Source: Herbinix sp. (GTDB taxonomy: Bacteria > Bacillota > Clostridia > Lachnospirales > Lachnospiraceae). Taken from it: a stretch of DNA of 34,845 nucleotides. Below the pieces are notes generated by a model. It saw nothing but the letters and a program-made list of their open reading frames with translations. It was not told the DNA's origin and did no database searches. Made by a program: the position numbers and the translations under genes. Of the stretch, positions 27,156-34,845 are shown piece after piece. The stretch lies in NCBI GenBank assembly GCA_029239235.1, contig JAQZBD010000012.1, positions 1 through 34,845 on the forward strand. Reading direction: 5' to 3'. Each line of letters starts with the position of its first letter. The first letter of the stretch is position 1.

Positions 27156-28592
27156 TTACAATGCGTCCAACATTTCTTTTACAATCTGATTCACCATACC
27201 GGGATCTGCTTTTCCCTTCATTTCCTTCATGGTCTGACCTACGATGAAGCCCATAGCTTTCACCTTACCGCTCTTATAATCTGCAACGGACTGAGGGCTA
27301 TTTGCGATAATCTGCTCTATGGTTGAACGTAGTAGTCCGTCATCAGAAACCATACCTAAGCCATTCTTTTCTACGTACTCCTCAGGATCAACATTTTCCT
27401 TAAAGATCTTTTCAAATACTTCCTTTGCCACAGTACGATTAATTTTATTGCCATCCACCAGCTTAATTAACGCAGAAAGCTGAGCAGGTGTAAAGGAAAT
27501 TGCCTCTGGCTCCATCTCCTGTTCCTTAAGTAAACGCATAGTCTCTACCATCAACCAGTTAGATACTTCCTTTGGCTTGCCGCATAATGCAACGGTTTCT
27601 TCAAATAAATCTGCTAGATGCTTAGAGCCTGTAATAATCAAAGCATCGTATTCCGGAATATCAAATTCCTTCTCATAACGAAGCATCTTCTCATCACGAA
27701 GCTCTGGCTGACGCACCTTTACTGTCTGCAGCCACTCATCGCTGATTTCGATCGGAGGCAAATCCGGTTCCGGGAAATAACGATAATCTTGGGCATCTTC
27801 CTTTGAACGCATTGCAAAGCTGGTGTCCTTATTATCATCCCAACGTCTGGTCTCCTGAACTACCTTTCTTCCATACTCCAGTAACTCAATCTGACGTTTT
27901 CTTTCACCCTCGATAGCTCTTGCAATTGCTTTGAAGGAGTTCATATTCTTCATCTCTGTTCTGGTACCGAACTCAGGAGCACCAACCTCACGTATCGAGA
28001 GGTTGATATCTGCACGAAGAGACCCTTCCTGCATCTTACAATCGGATACTCCGAGGTACTGTAAGATTAATCTTAATTTCTCAAGGTAAGCAATAACTTC
28101 ATCCGCTGATCTCATATCAGGCTCGCTTACGATTTCAATCAAGGGAACTCCGCAGCGATTATAGTCAACCAAGGTGCAATCTTCCCAAGGATCATGTACT
28201 AATTTACCTGCATCCTCTTCCATATGGATTTCATGGATACGTACTGTCTTCTTTCCAGCCGCTGTCTCAATCTCAATACCGCCATCTCGGCAGATTGGCA
28301 AATAGAGCTGGGATATCTGATATGCCTTTGGAAGGTCGGGATAGAAATAGTTTTTACGGTCAAACTTACACTTCTGTGTGATGGAGCAGTTCAGTGCAAG
28401 TCCTGCTGCCATTGCAAATTCTACTACCTGCTTATTTAATACAGGCAGAGTTCCCGGCATACCGGAGCAAACTGGGCACACATGGGTATTCGGATCTCCA
28501 CCGAACTGAGTGGTACATCCACAGAAAATCTTTGATTTGGTGGCAAGCTCAACATGAACCTCCAAGCCAATGACGGTTTCATATGCTTTCAT
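27156..28592 (-). CDS. gatB: Asp/Glu-tRNA amidotransferase subunit B
   Basis: 478 residues. GatB binds mischarged Glu-tRNA(Gln) or Asp-tRNA(Asn) and phosphorylates the amino acid; ammonia comes from GatA. It opens with MKAYETVIGLEVHVELATKS, the family start. Zinc cysteines are seen as CGC and CPVC in the first 60 residues, followed by FDRKNYFYPDLPKAYQISQ, the core signature. The tail domain (about 330-478) is the tRNA-binding YqeY-like part. The ATG at 28592 has GGAGG 6 nt upstream, and the gatA stop TGA ends one base before it (TGACATG). Last gene of the operon. Confidence 0.97.
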   Translation of the reverse strand: MKAYETVIGLEVHVELATKSKIFCGCTTQFGGDPNTHVCPVCSGMPGTLPVLNKQVVEFAMAAGLALNCSITQKCKFDRKNYFYPDLPKAYQISQLYLPICRDGGIEIETAAGKKTVRIHEIHMEEDAGKLVHDPWEDCTLVDYNRCGVPLIEIVSEPDMRSADEVIAYLEKLRLILQYLGVSDCKMQEGSLRADINLSIREVGAPEFGTRTEMKNMNSFKAIARAIEGERKRQIELLEYGRKVVQETRRWDDNKDTSFAMRSKEDAQDYRYFPEPDLPPIEISDEWLQTVKVRQPELRDEKMLRYEKEFDIPEYDALIITGSKHLADLFEETVALCGKPKEVSNWLMVETMRLLKEQEMEPEAISFTPAQLSALIKLVDGNKINRTVAKEVFEKIFKENVDPEEYVEKNGLGMVSDDGLLRSTIEQIIANSPQSVADYKSGKVKAMGFIVGQTMKEMKGKADPGMVNQIVKEMLDAL

Positions 28593-28593
28593 G

Positions 28594-30126
28594 TCAATCC
28601 TCCTTCTTTGGGGAGGATTTTTCCTCCTGATTTCCGGAGGATTTGTCCTCCTTGCCTTCTGCTGCAATTGCAGTTGGTCTTTCATATTCCACGGACTGCT
28701 CAAAGCTATAAGCGGCACGAATAATTTCATTTTCACCAAAATGCTTGCCGATTAACTGCATACCAATCGGTAGTCCCTTGGAATCTCTGCCGCATGGAAT
28801 ACTAACTGCAGGGAGACCTGCCAGGTTAACGGATACTGTATATATATCGGACAAATACATCTTCAGCGGATCGGATAAGCTTTCCCCAAGGGTAGGAGCT
28901 GTCTCCGGAGCTGTTGGTCCTAGAATAATATCATATTTTTCGAAAGCTTTCTGGAAGCCATCGTTAATGATTGCTCTTACTTTAAGTGCTTTGTTATAAA
29001 AGGCATCATAATAACCGGAGCTTAATACAAAGGCTCCAATCATCATTCTGCGCTTTACTTCGTTTCCAAAGCCTTCACTTCTGGTATTCTTATATACCTC
29101 CTGAAGACCTTCCGCCTTTTCTGAATGATAGCCGTACTTTACACCGTCAAAACGGGATAAGTTTGAGCTGGCTTCCGCACAGGCAACTACATAATAGGAA
29201 GGCACTGCATAATCGACACTATGAAGTTCGAATTCCTCTACAATCGCGCCCTTGCTTCTGAATATTTCAGCGGCTTTCAGGATACTTTCCTTTACATCTT
29301 CCTCAAGACCTGCTCCCAGATAATCCTTAGGAATACCGATACGTAAGCCTTTGACATCATCTACCAGAGCTTTGGTATACTGGAAGCTTTCTGTACTTAC
29401 GGAAGTAGAATCCTTCGCATCATGACCTGAGATTACTTCCAGTGCTACAGCACAGTCAGAGATATTTCTTCCGAAGGTTCCGATCTGGTCAAGGGAAGAA
29501 GCATAGGCAATCAGTCCATAACGGGATACGGTTCCATAGGTAGGTTTGATGCCGGTAACACCACAATAGCTTGCAGGCTGACGGATGGAACCGCCGGTGT
29601 CAGACCCTAAGGCATAGAATACTTCCTCTGCGGCAACGGCTGCGGCAGAACCACCGCTGGAGCCACCGGGTACACAGGAGGTATCCCAAGGGTTCTTTGT
29701 CTCTCCAAAATGAGATGTTTCTGTAGTACTTCCCATGGCAAATTCATCCATGTTTGTCTTTCCGATAATGACTGCGCCTGCTTTTTTTAACTTTTCAATT
29801 ACAGTTGCATCATAAATTGGTTCGAAATTATATAAAATCTTGGATGCACAAGTAGTTTTAACACCCTTGGTACATATATTATCCTTTACTGCCATTGGTA
29901 CTCCGGCAAGAGGAGAATCATCAAGCTCACCGGCATCAATTCGCTTTTGTACCTCTGCTGCCTGAGCATAAGCCTCTTCTTCCAATACGGTGATAAAGCA
30001 ATGGTACTCCGGATCTCTTTGCTTAATTACTTCAAGCTGCGCTTTTACGGCATCCAGAACAGTAATTTCCTTTGCTTTAATCATTCTACCGATTTCCAAC
30101 GCAGACATTTTCACTAAATCTTTCAT
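28594..30126 (-). CDS. gatA: Asp/Glu-tRNA amidotransferase subunit A
   Basis: 510 residues, amidase family. It hydrolyses glutamine and channels ammonia to GatB. The Ser-cisSer-Lys triad is Lys81 (AVKDNICTKG), Ser156 (PGGSSGGSAAAV) and Ser180 (GSDTGGSIRQPA). The C-terminus has an extra, highly charged tail of about 20 residues (EGKEDKSSGNQEEKSSPKK, then ED) encoded by a 24-bp DNA repeat that carries ribosome-site-like GGAGGA motifs. AAAGGAGG lies 5 nt before the ATG. A structured repeat separates it from gatC. Confidence 0.97.
   Translation of the reverse strand: MKDLVKMSALEIGRMIKAKEITVLDAVKAQLEVIKQRDPEYHCFITVLEEEAYAQAAEVQKRIDAGELDDSPLAGVPMAVKDNICTKGVKTTCASKILYNFEPIYDATVIEKLKKAGAVIIGKTNMDEFAMGSTTETSHFGETKNPWDTSCVPGGSSGGSAAAVAAEEVFYALGSDTGGSIRQPASYCGVTGIKPTYGTVSRYGLIAYASSLDQIGTFGRNISDCAVALEVISGHDAKDSTSVSTESFQYTKALVDDVKGLRIGIPKDYLGAGLEEDVKESILKAAEIFRSKGAIVEEFELHSVDYAVPSYYVVACAEASSNLSRFDGVKYGYHSEKAEGLQEVYKNTRSEGFGNEVKRRMMIGAFVLSSGYYDAFYNKALKVRAIINDGFQKAFEKYDIILGPTAPETAPTLGESLSDPLKMYLSDIYTVSVNLAGLPAVSIPCGRDSKGLPIGMQLIGKHFGENEIIRAAYSFEQSVEYERPTAIAAEGKEDKSSGNQEEKSSPKKED
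28598..28651 (-). repeat. 24-bp repeat with alternating GGAGGA/TCCTCC at gatA end
   Basis: On minus, GGAGGA-N4-TCCTCC occurs twice with a 24-bp period, followed by a third GGAGGA that is the gatB ribosome site. Each TCCTCC can pair with its own GGAGGA or with the gatB site, so the tail of gatA can fold to hide or free it. The repeat encodes two similar 8-residue units, EDKSSGNQ and EEKSSPKK. Confidence 0.7.
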
Positions 30127-30167
30127 CGTAACCTCCTTTATACATGGGATACTTCTATTTTGACATT

Positions 30168-30268
30168 CCGCCGCTTATCGGCGGTACAAAACCTGAAAGA
30201 AGTTCAAAATGAAATTCCAATGTATTTCATTTTGGAGTTCTTTCCATGTGAAGATACTTTTCTTCACA
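30168..30268 (-). repeat. Structured intercistronic repeat, copy 2
   Basis: Fills the gap between gatC and gatA. On plus: CCGCCG-CTTAT-CGGCGG (30168-30184); a long hairpin with GAAAGAA/TTCTTTC and the perfect 11-bp CAAAATGAAAT/ATTTCATTTTG (30205-30234); and TGTGAAGA-TACTTT-TCTTCACA (30247-30268), which ends directly at the gatC stop codon. Both end blocks match copy 1 at 13658-13802. Confidence 0.6.
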
Positions 30269-30556
30269 CTACTCAACTGTCTTAGGAACTGCGAAGCATC
30301 CATCCTTTTGCTTTGGTGCATTCTTCAGCAACTGTTCACGATTATCCTGATTCGTCACAATATCCTCACGGAATACATTCTTCACCGGAAGTACATGAGA
30401 CATAGGTTCTACGCCATCGGTATCCAGTCCGTTCATTGTTTCAATATAATCCAAAATACGATCTAGGTCTGTTGCAACCTTCTGCTGCTCCTCCTCGGAA
30501 ACAGTTAGTTTTGCCAGGGCTGCTACATATTTTACGGTATCTTCCGTTATTCTCAT
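30269..30556 (-). CDS. gatC: Asp/Glu-tRNA amidotransferase subunit C
   Basis: 95 residues. GatC is the small belt that holds GatA and GatB together. It starts [21 protein letters not shown], the family N-terminal helix, and carries the conserved [20 protein letters not shown] and EPMSHV segments, then VFREDI and a C-terminal [15 protein letters not shown] lies just upstream of the ATG. It lies 94 bp after the aspS stop and precedes gatA. Confidence 0.95.
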   Translation of the reverse strand: MRITEDTVKYVAALAKLTVSEEEQQKVATDLDRILDYIETMNGLDTDGVEPMSHVLPVKNVFREDIVTNQDNREQLLKNAPKQKDGCFAVPKTVE

Positions 30557-30650
30557 ATGATTACCTGCCTTTCGTAATTAATGCTCGTTATTAGTATTCT
30601 TTACTCTTGTTCAATCTAGCTCGAGTAGTTATCACTTATCTTACTTTCGC

Positions 30651-31985
30651 TTATGGCTCAAGACGGGATAAGTCTCTTGGGAACATCGTTGTTTCTCTTA
30701 CATTCTGCTCATTCAACAGCTTCATGGTCAGACGTTCCAGACCAATACCCAGTCCACCGTGAGGCGGCATACCATGCTTATGAATCATTAAGAAATTGGA
30801 GAATTCCTCTGGATTCATTCCTCTTGCCATCATTTTGGCTACTTGCATCTCATAGTCATGGATTCTCTGTCCGCCCGTTGTAATCTCCATACCCTTAAAC
30901 AATAAGTCAAAGCTTAAGGTGAATTTGTGATCCGCTGGGTCATCCATTGCATAGAAAGGTCTCTTCTTGGATGGATAATGGGTAACAAATACAAAATCAC
31001 TGCCGTGCTCTTCTTTAAAGTATTTACCGATTAAGACTTCCTCTTCCGGTTCCAGATCATAAGGGTTCTTTATCTTACGGTCATATTTATCGGCTACCAG
31101 CTGCTTTGCTTCATCAAAGCGTACCGCTGGGATTTTATCAAGCTCCGGTAAATCTAATTCCAGAATCTTAAGTTCCTTTGCATAGGATTCTTTCAGTAGG
31201 TTGAAAACATAGCGAAGCATCTCTGTTTCCATTGCCATGATATCTTCAAAGCCATCGATATAACCCATCTCGAAATCCAAGCTGGTATATTCGTTCAAAT
31301 GTCTGGTTGTATTATGCTTCTCCGCACGAAATACAGGAGCCGCCTCAAATACACGGTCATATACACCCACCATAGTCTGCTTGTAGAACTGAGGACTTTG
31401 AGCGAGGAATGCCTTGCTTCCGAAGTATTCTAATTTGAATACATTCGCTCCTCCTTCCGCATTACCGGCAACAATTTTAGGTGTACGTATTTCCGTAAAT
31501 CCCTGAGAGAACATGAAATCACGAAAGCCCCTTGCAATTCCTTCCTGAATCTTAAAGATTGCTCTTTCCCTGATGTTTCGTAAAGAGATCGGACGATAAT
31601 TTAACTTTGTCTCTAACGAAGTTTTCATCTTCCATTTTGAGATCGGAATTGGCAGCATGGTGTTTTCCTTCGGCTTTGTTAAAACCTCAATACTCTTTAA
31701 TCGTACCTCAAAACCCTGTGGAGCACGTTCTTCTCCATGCAGAAAGCCTTTTACCTCAACTGTCATACCTTCTTTTAAATCCTTTAACGCAAAGCCGGCT
31801 ACGCCCTCTTCATATACACATTGAACTAAACCTTCACTTTTACGAAGAACAACAAAAGCCACTTCACCCATATCACGAATTGTGTGAATATATCCTTTCA
31901 TTGTAACGTCTCCGGAAAATTCACCCTTTAATACATCTCTAATTTCACTGGTTTCTTTTTTCTGAATTCCTGTAATGAACTCCAT
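30651..31985 (-). CDS. aspS: Aspartyl-tRNA synthetase, archaeal type (probably non-discriminating)
   Basis: 444 residues from the ATG at 31985 (AGGAGG 9 nt upstream), much shorter than the 580-600 residues of the bacterial type because it lacks the GAD insertion. N-terminal OB-fold anticodon domain (about 25-110), then a class II core: motif 2 VFRAEKHNTTRHLNEYTSLD and motif 3 GGLGIGLERLTMKLL. Firmicutes often use this AspRS with GatCAB: it charges tRNA(Asn) with Asp, and GatCAB amidates it. Gene order aspS-gatC-gatA-gatB and the T-box support that. AsnRS of the related family is the alternative; operon context makes AspRS more likely. Confidence 0.85.
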   Translation of the reverse strand: MEFITGIQKKETSEIRDVLKGEFSGDVTMKGYIHTIRDMGEVAFVVLRKSEGLVQCVYEEGVAGFALKDLKEGMTVEVKGFLHGEERAPQGFEVRLKSIEVLTKPKENTMLPIPISKWKMKTSLETKLNYRPISLRNIRERAIFKIQEGIARGFRDFMFSQGFTEIRTPKIVAGNAEGGANVFKLEYFGSKAFLAQSPQFYKQTMVGVYDRVFEAAPVFRAEKHNTTRHLNEYTSLDFEMGYIDGFEDIMAMETEMLRYVFNLLKESYAKELKILELDLPELDKIPAVRFDEAKQLVADKYDRKIKNPYDLEPEEEVLIGKYFKEEHGSDFVFVTHYPSKKRPFYAMDDPADHKFTLSFDLLFKGMEITTGGQRIHDYEMQVAKMMARGMNPEEFSNFLMIHKHGMPPHGGLGIGLERLTMKLLNEQNVRETTMFPRDLSRLEP

Positions 31986-32167
31986 GGTATCAATCCTCCT
32001 AAATGCTCTCCTATCAGTAGAATATAGCCTCCTGATATGTTCTGTTGTCAGATGAATTTCTTCTTCTGAACGATACATTTCATTTACTTTCGCATAGCTT
32101 CGAAGCTAAAGAATTGATTTGGTAAACCCATCTATTCTTACCCTTAGGCTTTACAGCTTTTGGGTAT

Positions 32168-32464
32168 AAAAAAAGCCCCGAAGATGCTGCATGCAATTGA
32201 ATATATCAATTGTATGCATTCCTTCGGGACGAGAATTTTAATTCCCGCGGTACCACCCGCATTGAGAGCATAAGCTCCCCAGCTTTCCTACAACACTTAA
32301 CGCGTGCAACGCACGAACCTACTCATCGTTCAATTCGCGGGCTCCGGAGTGTTCCGTATTCTACTTATCACCATTGGTGTGCTCTCAGTCGGTGGCTCAC
32401 CATTCCTGTCTTTCGGTTCTTCGGTAGAACAAAGTCTCCTTCTTAGCCGATATCATCGTATTTT
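32168..32464 (-). ncRNA. T-box riboswitch (Asn, possibly also Glu) for aspS-gatCAB
   Basis: The T-box core GGGTGGTACCGCGG is at 32258-32245 (minus), followed by a terminator whose stem CCCGAAG/CTTCGGG (32228 to 32176) ends in seven T (32174-32168). Stem I carries CTGAGAGC and CACCAATGGTG blocks. The likely specifier region reads GGAACACTCC: GAAC at 32354-32351 contains both GAA (Glu) and AAC (Asn). A two-codon T-box of this kind is described for the C. acetobutylicum transamidation operon. Uncharged tRNA would favour the antiterminator and expression. A 180-nt leader without a gene separates it from aspS. Confidence 0.92.
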
Positions 32465-32470
32465 CGACTT

Positions 32471-32499
32471 ATATTAGCATATCCATATTTTAAAAGCAA
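32471..32499 (-). promoter_or_regulatory. Promoter of T-box/aspS operon
   Basis: Minus strand TTGCTT (32499-32494), a 17-nt spacer, TAATAT (32476-32471) with an extended TG one base before it (TGC). Start expected near 32464, directly before T-box stem I. Confidence 0.6.
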
Positions 32500-32529
32500 G
32501 AGAAAATTTTATTTTTGTTTAAAAAATGG

Positions 32530-33768
32530 TTATGTATCCTTTCCACCCAGCTTAAAAAGCTTTTGCTGAATATCCTTCTCTCTCAGGATAATTTCTTCTT
32601 TTAACCGCTCCGTACGCCTGCGCCAATTTATGTTAATCACCGGAAGCTTTCCCTTCCACTCCTCTGAATTATTGACCTCACGGATGCTTTTTATTCCTTC
32701 CGCAAAAAGTAAGGATATGGTATTATTGATTGCCTTTTTCACATCCTTATCCAGATTATCATAGGTTTTTAGCATAGCCTTCAGTGCTCTGATCGAACCT
32801 ACTCGAATATCATTTAAGGTTCTGCTTTCATTGCTTGATAATATCTCAAATAGGGTACTTGTAAATTGTTCTCTTCGATCAATTGATAAGCTATATAAGA
32901 ACCGCCTTAAGGTGATATCAAGCAGCTGAGACTCCTGGGTTATGTTTTTGAGATGAACAAAGCTAGTACCCTCTACCTCCCAGTTGTATCCATAATGCTG
33001 CAGAAAACCCTTTTGAGAGCTTTTCACAATCGTATAATTTTCTTCATGCTCCAACAGCATTCCTATGATGGAAGACTGAGGAATCAAGGTGATAATACGA
33101 TCAGATATTTTTTGATACTCCTGCCTATGAAACATGGACTGATGAAAACCAGGACCATCGTTATTGTATACGGCCGTAATCCGAACCTGCTCCTCCTCGG
33201 GAGTATGTACGGCTGCATATACGGCAAGATTCCCTCCCTTAGAATGCCCTCCAAGAATAAAATGGTGATTATCATAGGTCCTTGAGATTCTACGATAATA
33301 GACTAATGCTTCCATCTGGGAAGGAACTACCTCCATTATACTCATGTTGAAGTCTTCTTTCCATCCCACCAAGGTATCATCTGTTCCCCGAAATGCTATA
33401 TAGGAACAATAATTCCCGAGATGAATGGTCAATGCTGCGAATTGCATCTCTTTTTCCAAATCAATTACATCAACATAGTTTGATAAAATCAATTCCGAGA
33501 AACGTCTGCTGCCAGCCATAAGCCTTAGCAATTCTATCAATTCGTCCTTCCTGATATCTCCAGGTTGAATATTCCCGTTTTCACCAAAGGCAAAATAAGC
33601 TTTTGCAGCTTGATAAAGCGGTATTCCATAGCTTTGATCCGCACCTATAATACCTCTGAAATTCAAATAACTTAGCTTGGCAAGAATCATATTATCAACT
33701 TCATTAAAAGGTGATACCTCAAAAGATAAATCGCCACGCCAACGAATATAGTCCAAGATATTATTCAT
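32530..33768 (-). CDS. Mbeg1-like (DUF2974) alpha/beta hydrolase
   Basis: 412 residues. The lipase-type nucleophile elbow GGHSKGGNLAVYAA places Ser176 as nucleophile; RGTDDTLVGWKEDFNMS at about 127-143 precedes it, as in DUF2974 and lipase-3-like proteins. N-terminal FNEVDNMILAKLSYLNF is typical of the DUF. The second half is helical, with no signal peptide, so it is probably cytoplasmic. Substrate unknown. The ATG at 33768 is used; the ribosome site is weak, and an ATG at 33780 is possible. It follows the LTA-synthase-like gene by 78 bp with a hairpin in the gap. Confidence 0.8.
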   Translation of the reverse strand: MNNILDYIRWRGDLSFEVSPFNEVDNMILAKLSYLNFRGIIGADQSYGIPLYQAAKAYFAFGENGNIQPGDIRKDELIELLRLMAGSRRFSELILSNYVDVIDLEKEMQFAALTIHLGNYCSYIAFRGTDDTLVGWKEDFNMSIMEVVPSQMEALVYYRRISRTYDNHHFILGGHSKGGNLAVYAAVHTPEEEQVRITAVYNNDGPGFHQSMFHRQEYQKISDRIITLIPQSSIIGMLLEHEENYTIVKSSQKGFLQHYGYNWEVEGTSFVHLKNITQESQLLDITLRRFLYSLSIDRREQFTSTLFEILSSNESRTLNDIRVGSIRALKAMLKTYDNLDKDVKKAINNTISLLFAEGIKSIREVNNSEEWKGKLPVININWRRRTERLKEEIILREKDIQQKLFKLGGKDT

Positions 33769-33796
33769 TCTAACACCCATGCCTTTCCATTTTAAT

Positions 33797-33821
33797 GACC
33801 TGTTCAAGAATCGAACAGGTC
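33797..33821 (-). promoter_or_regulatory. Intercistronic hairpin
   Basis: GACCTGTTC and GAACAGGTC form a perfect 9-bp stem with a 7-nt loop, between the LTA-synthase-like stop and the hydrolase start. No T-run follows on minus, so its role as terminator is doubtful. Confidence 0.4.
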
Positions 33822-33846
33822 AAAACAAGTTATCCGAAGTTGAATA

Positions 33847-34845
33847 TCATTTCCTTTTGAATGTTTTAATCTGAAAATACATATCGGCATCTGTCAAGTT
33901 GATAACTTTTCCAGTCTCGGAATTATACTTAACCTTATCTGTAATAAAGCTCCGATTTGACAAAAATACCAATGGTTCTGAATCCGAGAGAATATCCTGA
34001 CCCATTAACAGCCTGGAATCATAGGTAATTCCAAAAAGATTCGACAGAGTCGGAAGGATATCCATGCTGGAGCAGGGTTTATCAATGACAATATTCTTAG
34101 CCATCCCTTTATTCCACAGGATGAAATGATTTTTATAAATCTCAAAGCTAGGATCAATTTCATGACCTGCCAGCTCATCTAATTTATCCTTTTCCCAGCC
34201 ATAGGGATAATGATCTGCACTAAGGGCGATTACGGTACGATCAGCGACTCCAGCCTCTTCCAGCCTTTGAATCAGATATTCCAAGGCACGATCTAATTCC
34301 AACTGACAAGCAATATAGGCTTTGGCATCATCGGAGTACGGTAGATCCTTCACAAGCTTTCTGTTTTTAGACGACATACTATTTCCCATAAAGGTATAAT
34401 TCATATGTCCGCTGACGGTCATATAGTAGGCATGGAATTGATCTTCCTTGATATATTCATCCACAGTAGACTGCATCATTTCTAAATCTGATTCCGGCCA
34501 GCATTTGGTCTTAAGCTTCAGCCCATTCCCTAATCCTTTATAAATATATCCCAGGTTCGGATGGGTCTCATCTCTCTGATAATAGGTATAGGTATGATTA
34601 TGATAGGCTTTGCTTGCAACTCCAAGGTCGTCAAACTGGCGGCCTAATGCAAAAGGCCACAGATTTTTCCTGCCCTTAAACATACTTCTTGTGCCGTTCG
34701 GGATTAAACTTGTTAGTGCAACATACTCACCATCACTGGTAGAGGTCTGCCATAACGCTGTATAAAAATTATTAAATACAAAACCTTCCCGAACCATCTT
34801 ATAAAGGGTAGGCGTTTTCTCTTTATCTATTGCATAAGGTGAAAA
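33847..34845 (-). CDS. LTA synthase/sulfatase family protein, N-terminus cut by window edge
   Basis: 332 residues of the extracellular catalytic domain; the frame stays open to the edge, so the N-terminal membrane part lies outside. The stretch FNNFYTALWQTSTSDGEYVA matches the LtaS active-site region, with the nucleophile Thr in TSDGE. The metal and phosphate ligands appear as VSGHMNY and LSADHYPYG. These enzymes move glycerol phosphate or a related group from a lipid to a cell-envelope polymer. A membrane-bound phosphoglycerol transferase or sulfatase of unknown target is the alternative. The first internal ATG (34797) is not the true start, since homologous sequence continues upstream (TPTLYKMVREG). 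Confidence 0.82.
   Translation of the reverse strand, partial: FSPYAIDKEKTPTLYKMVREGFVFNNFYTALWQTSTSDGEYVALTSLIPNGTRSMFKGRKNLWPFALGRQFDDLGVASKAYHNHTYTYYQRDETHPNLGYIYKGLGNGLKLKTKCWPESDLEMMQSTVDEYIKEDQFHAYYMTVSGHMNYTFMGNSMSSKNRKLVKDLPYSDDAKAYIACQLELDRALEYLIQRLEEAGVADRTVIALSADHYPYGWEKDKLDELAGHEIDPSFEIYKNHFILWNKGMAKNIVIDKPCSSMDILPTLSNLFGITYDSRLLMGQDILSDSEPLVFLSNRSFITDKVKYNSETGKVINLTDADMYFQIKTFKRK

Noticed and set aside
28593-28739. Longer gatB start at 28739
   Set aside because: It would overlap the end of gatA by about 145 bp and add residues absent from GatB; the ATG at 28592 has an ideal ribosome site and the family N-terminus.
31986-32078. Longer aspS start at 32078
   Set aside because: The added residues are not typical of AspRS, and the ATG at 31985 has AGGAGG upstream.

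Overview
The window looks like chromosome of a low-GC, motile, anaerobic Firmicute of the Clostridia, most likely a Lachnospiraceae relative. Pointers are the archaeal-type AspRS with GatCAB under a T-box, an orphan FliK-like protein behind a sigma-D type promoter, SLH-domain surface protein, PTS sugar uptake, strong AGGAGG ribosome sites, and AT-rich intergenic DNA. Nearly all genes lie on the minus strand; only the FliK-like gene is on plus. No rRNA, tRNA, CRISPR array, phage or complete IS was seen.

Layout. 1-4154: glutamate synthase large subunit (gltB), cut at its C-terminus by the window edge, with a promoter and leader hairpin. 4160-4935: AT-rich gap with a 14-bp tandem repeat and a sigma-D type promoter. 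4936-6840: FliK-like protein. 6949-8835: metallophosphoesterase lipoprotein and fosX (fosfomycin hydrolase) with an operator-like palindrome over the promoter. 8889-10941: MFS drug exporter behind a 12-codon leader peptide and switching hairpins, plus a GNAT acetyltransferase. 11076-11500: a gene remnant and a small membrane protein. 11740-20265: one long PTS operon (EIIB, EIIC, EIIA, GH1 phospho-glucosidase, EamA transporter, PRD regulator, HPr, enzyme I), i.e. a sugar system carrying its own general phosphocarriers. 20401-20607: a 207-bp palindromic MITE-like element. 20632-26374: SLH-domain protein and a MacAB-like ABC exporter. 26718-27071: PilZ protein. 27156-32499: aspS-gatC-gatA-gatB behind a T-box whose specifier region reads GAAC, overlapping Glu and Asn codons. 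32530-34845: Mbeg1-like hydrolase and a partial LTA-synthase-like enzyme.

How parts work together. AspRS and GatCAB form Asn-tRNA(Asn) and Gln-tRNA(Gln) by transamidation, sensed by the T-box. In the PTS operon, phosphate could pass from PEP through EI, HPr, EIIA and EIIB to a beta-glucoside entering through EIIC, with the GH1 enzyme cleaving the phosphorylated product and the PRD regulator reading phosphorylation state. Two features depart from family norms: HPr has Arg instead of the regulatory Ser46, and the GH1 enzyme has Gln where the acid/base Glu is expected.

The strongest candidates for something undescribed are the leader-peptide switch before the MFS exporter, the self-contained PTS cassette with altered HPr and GH1, and a structured repeat found between genes inside two unrelated operons.
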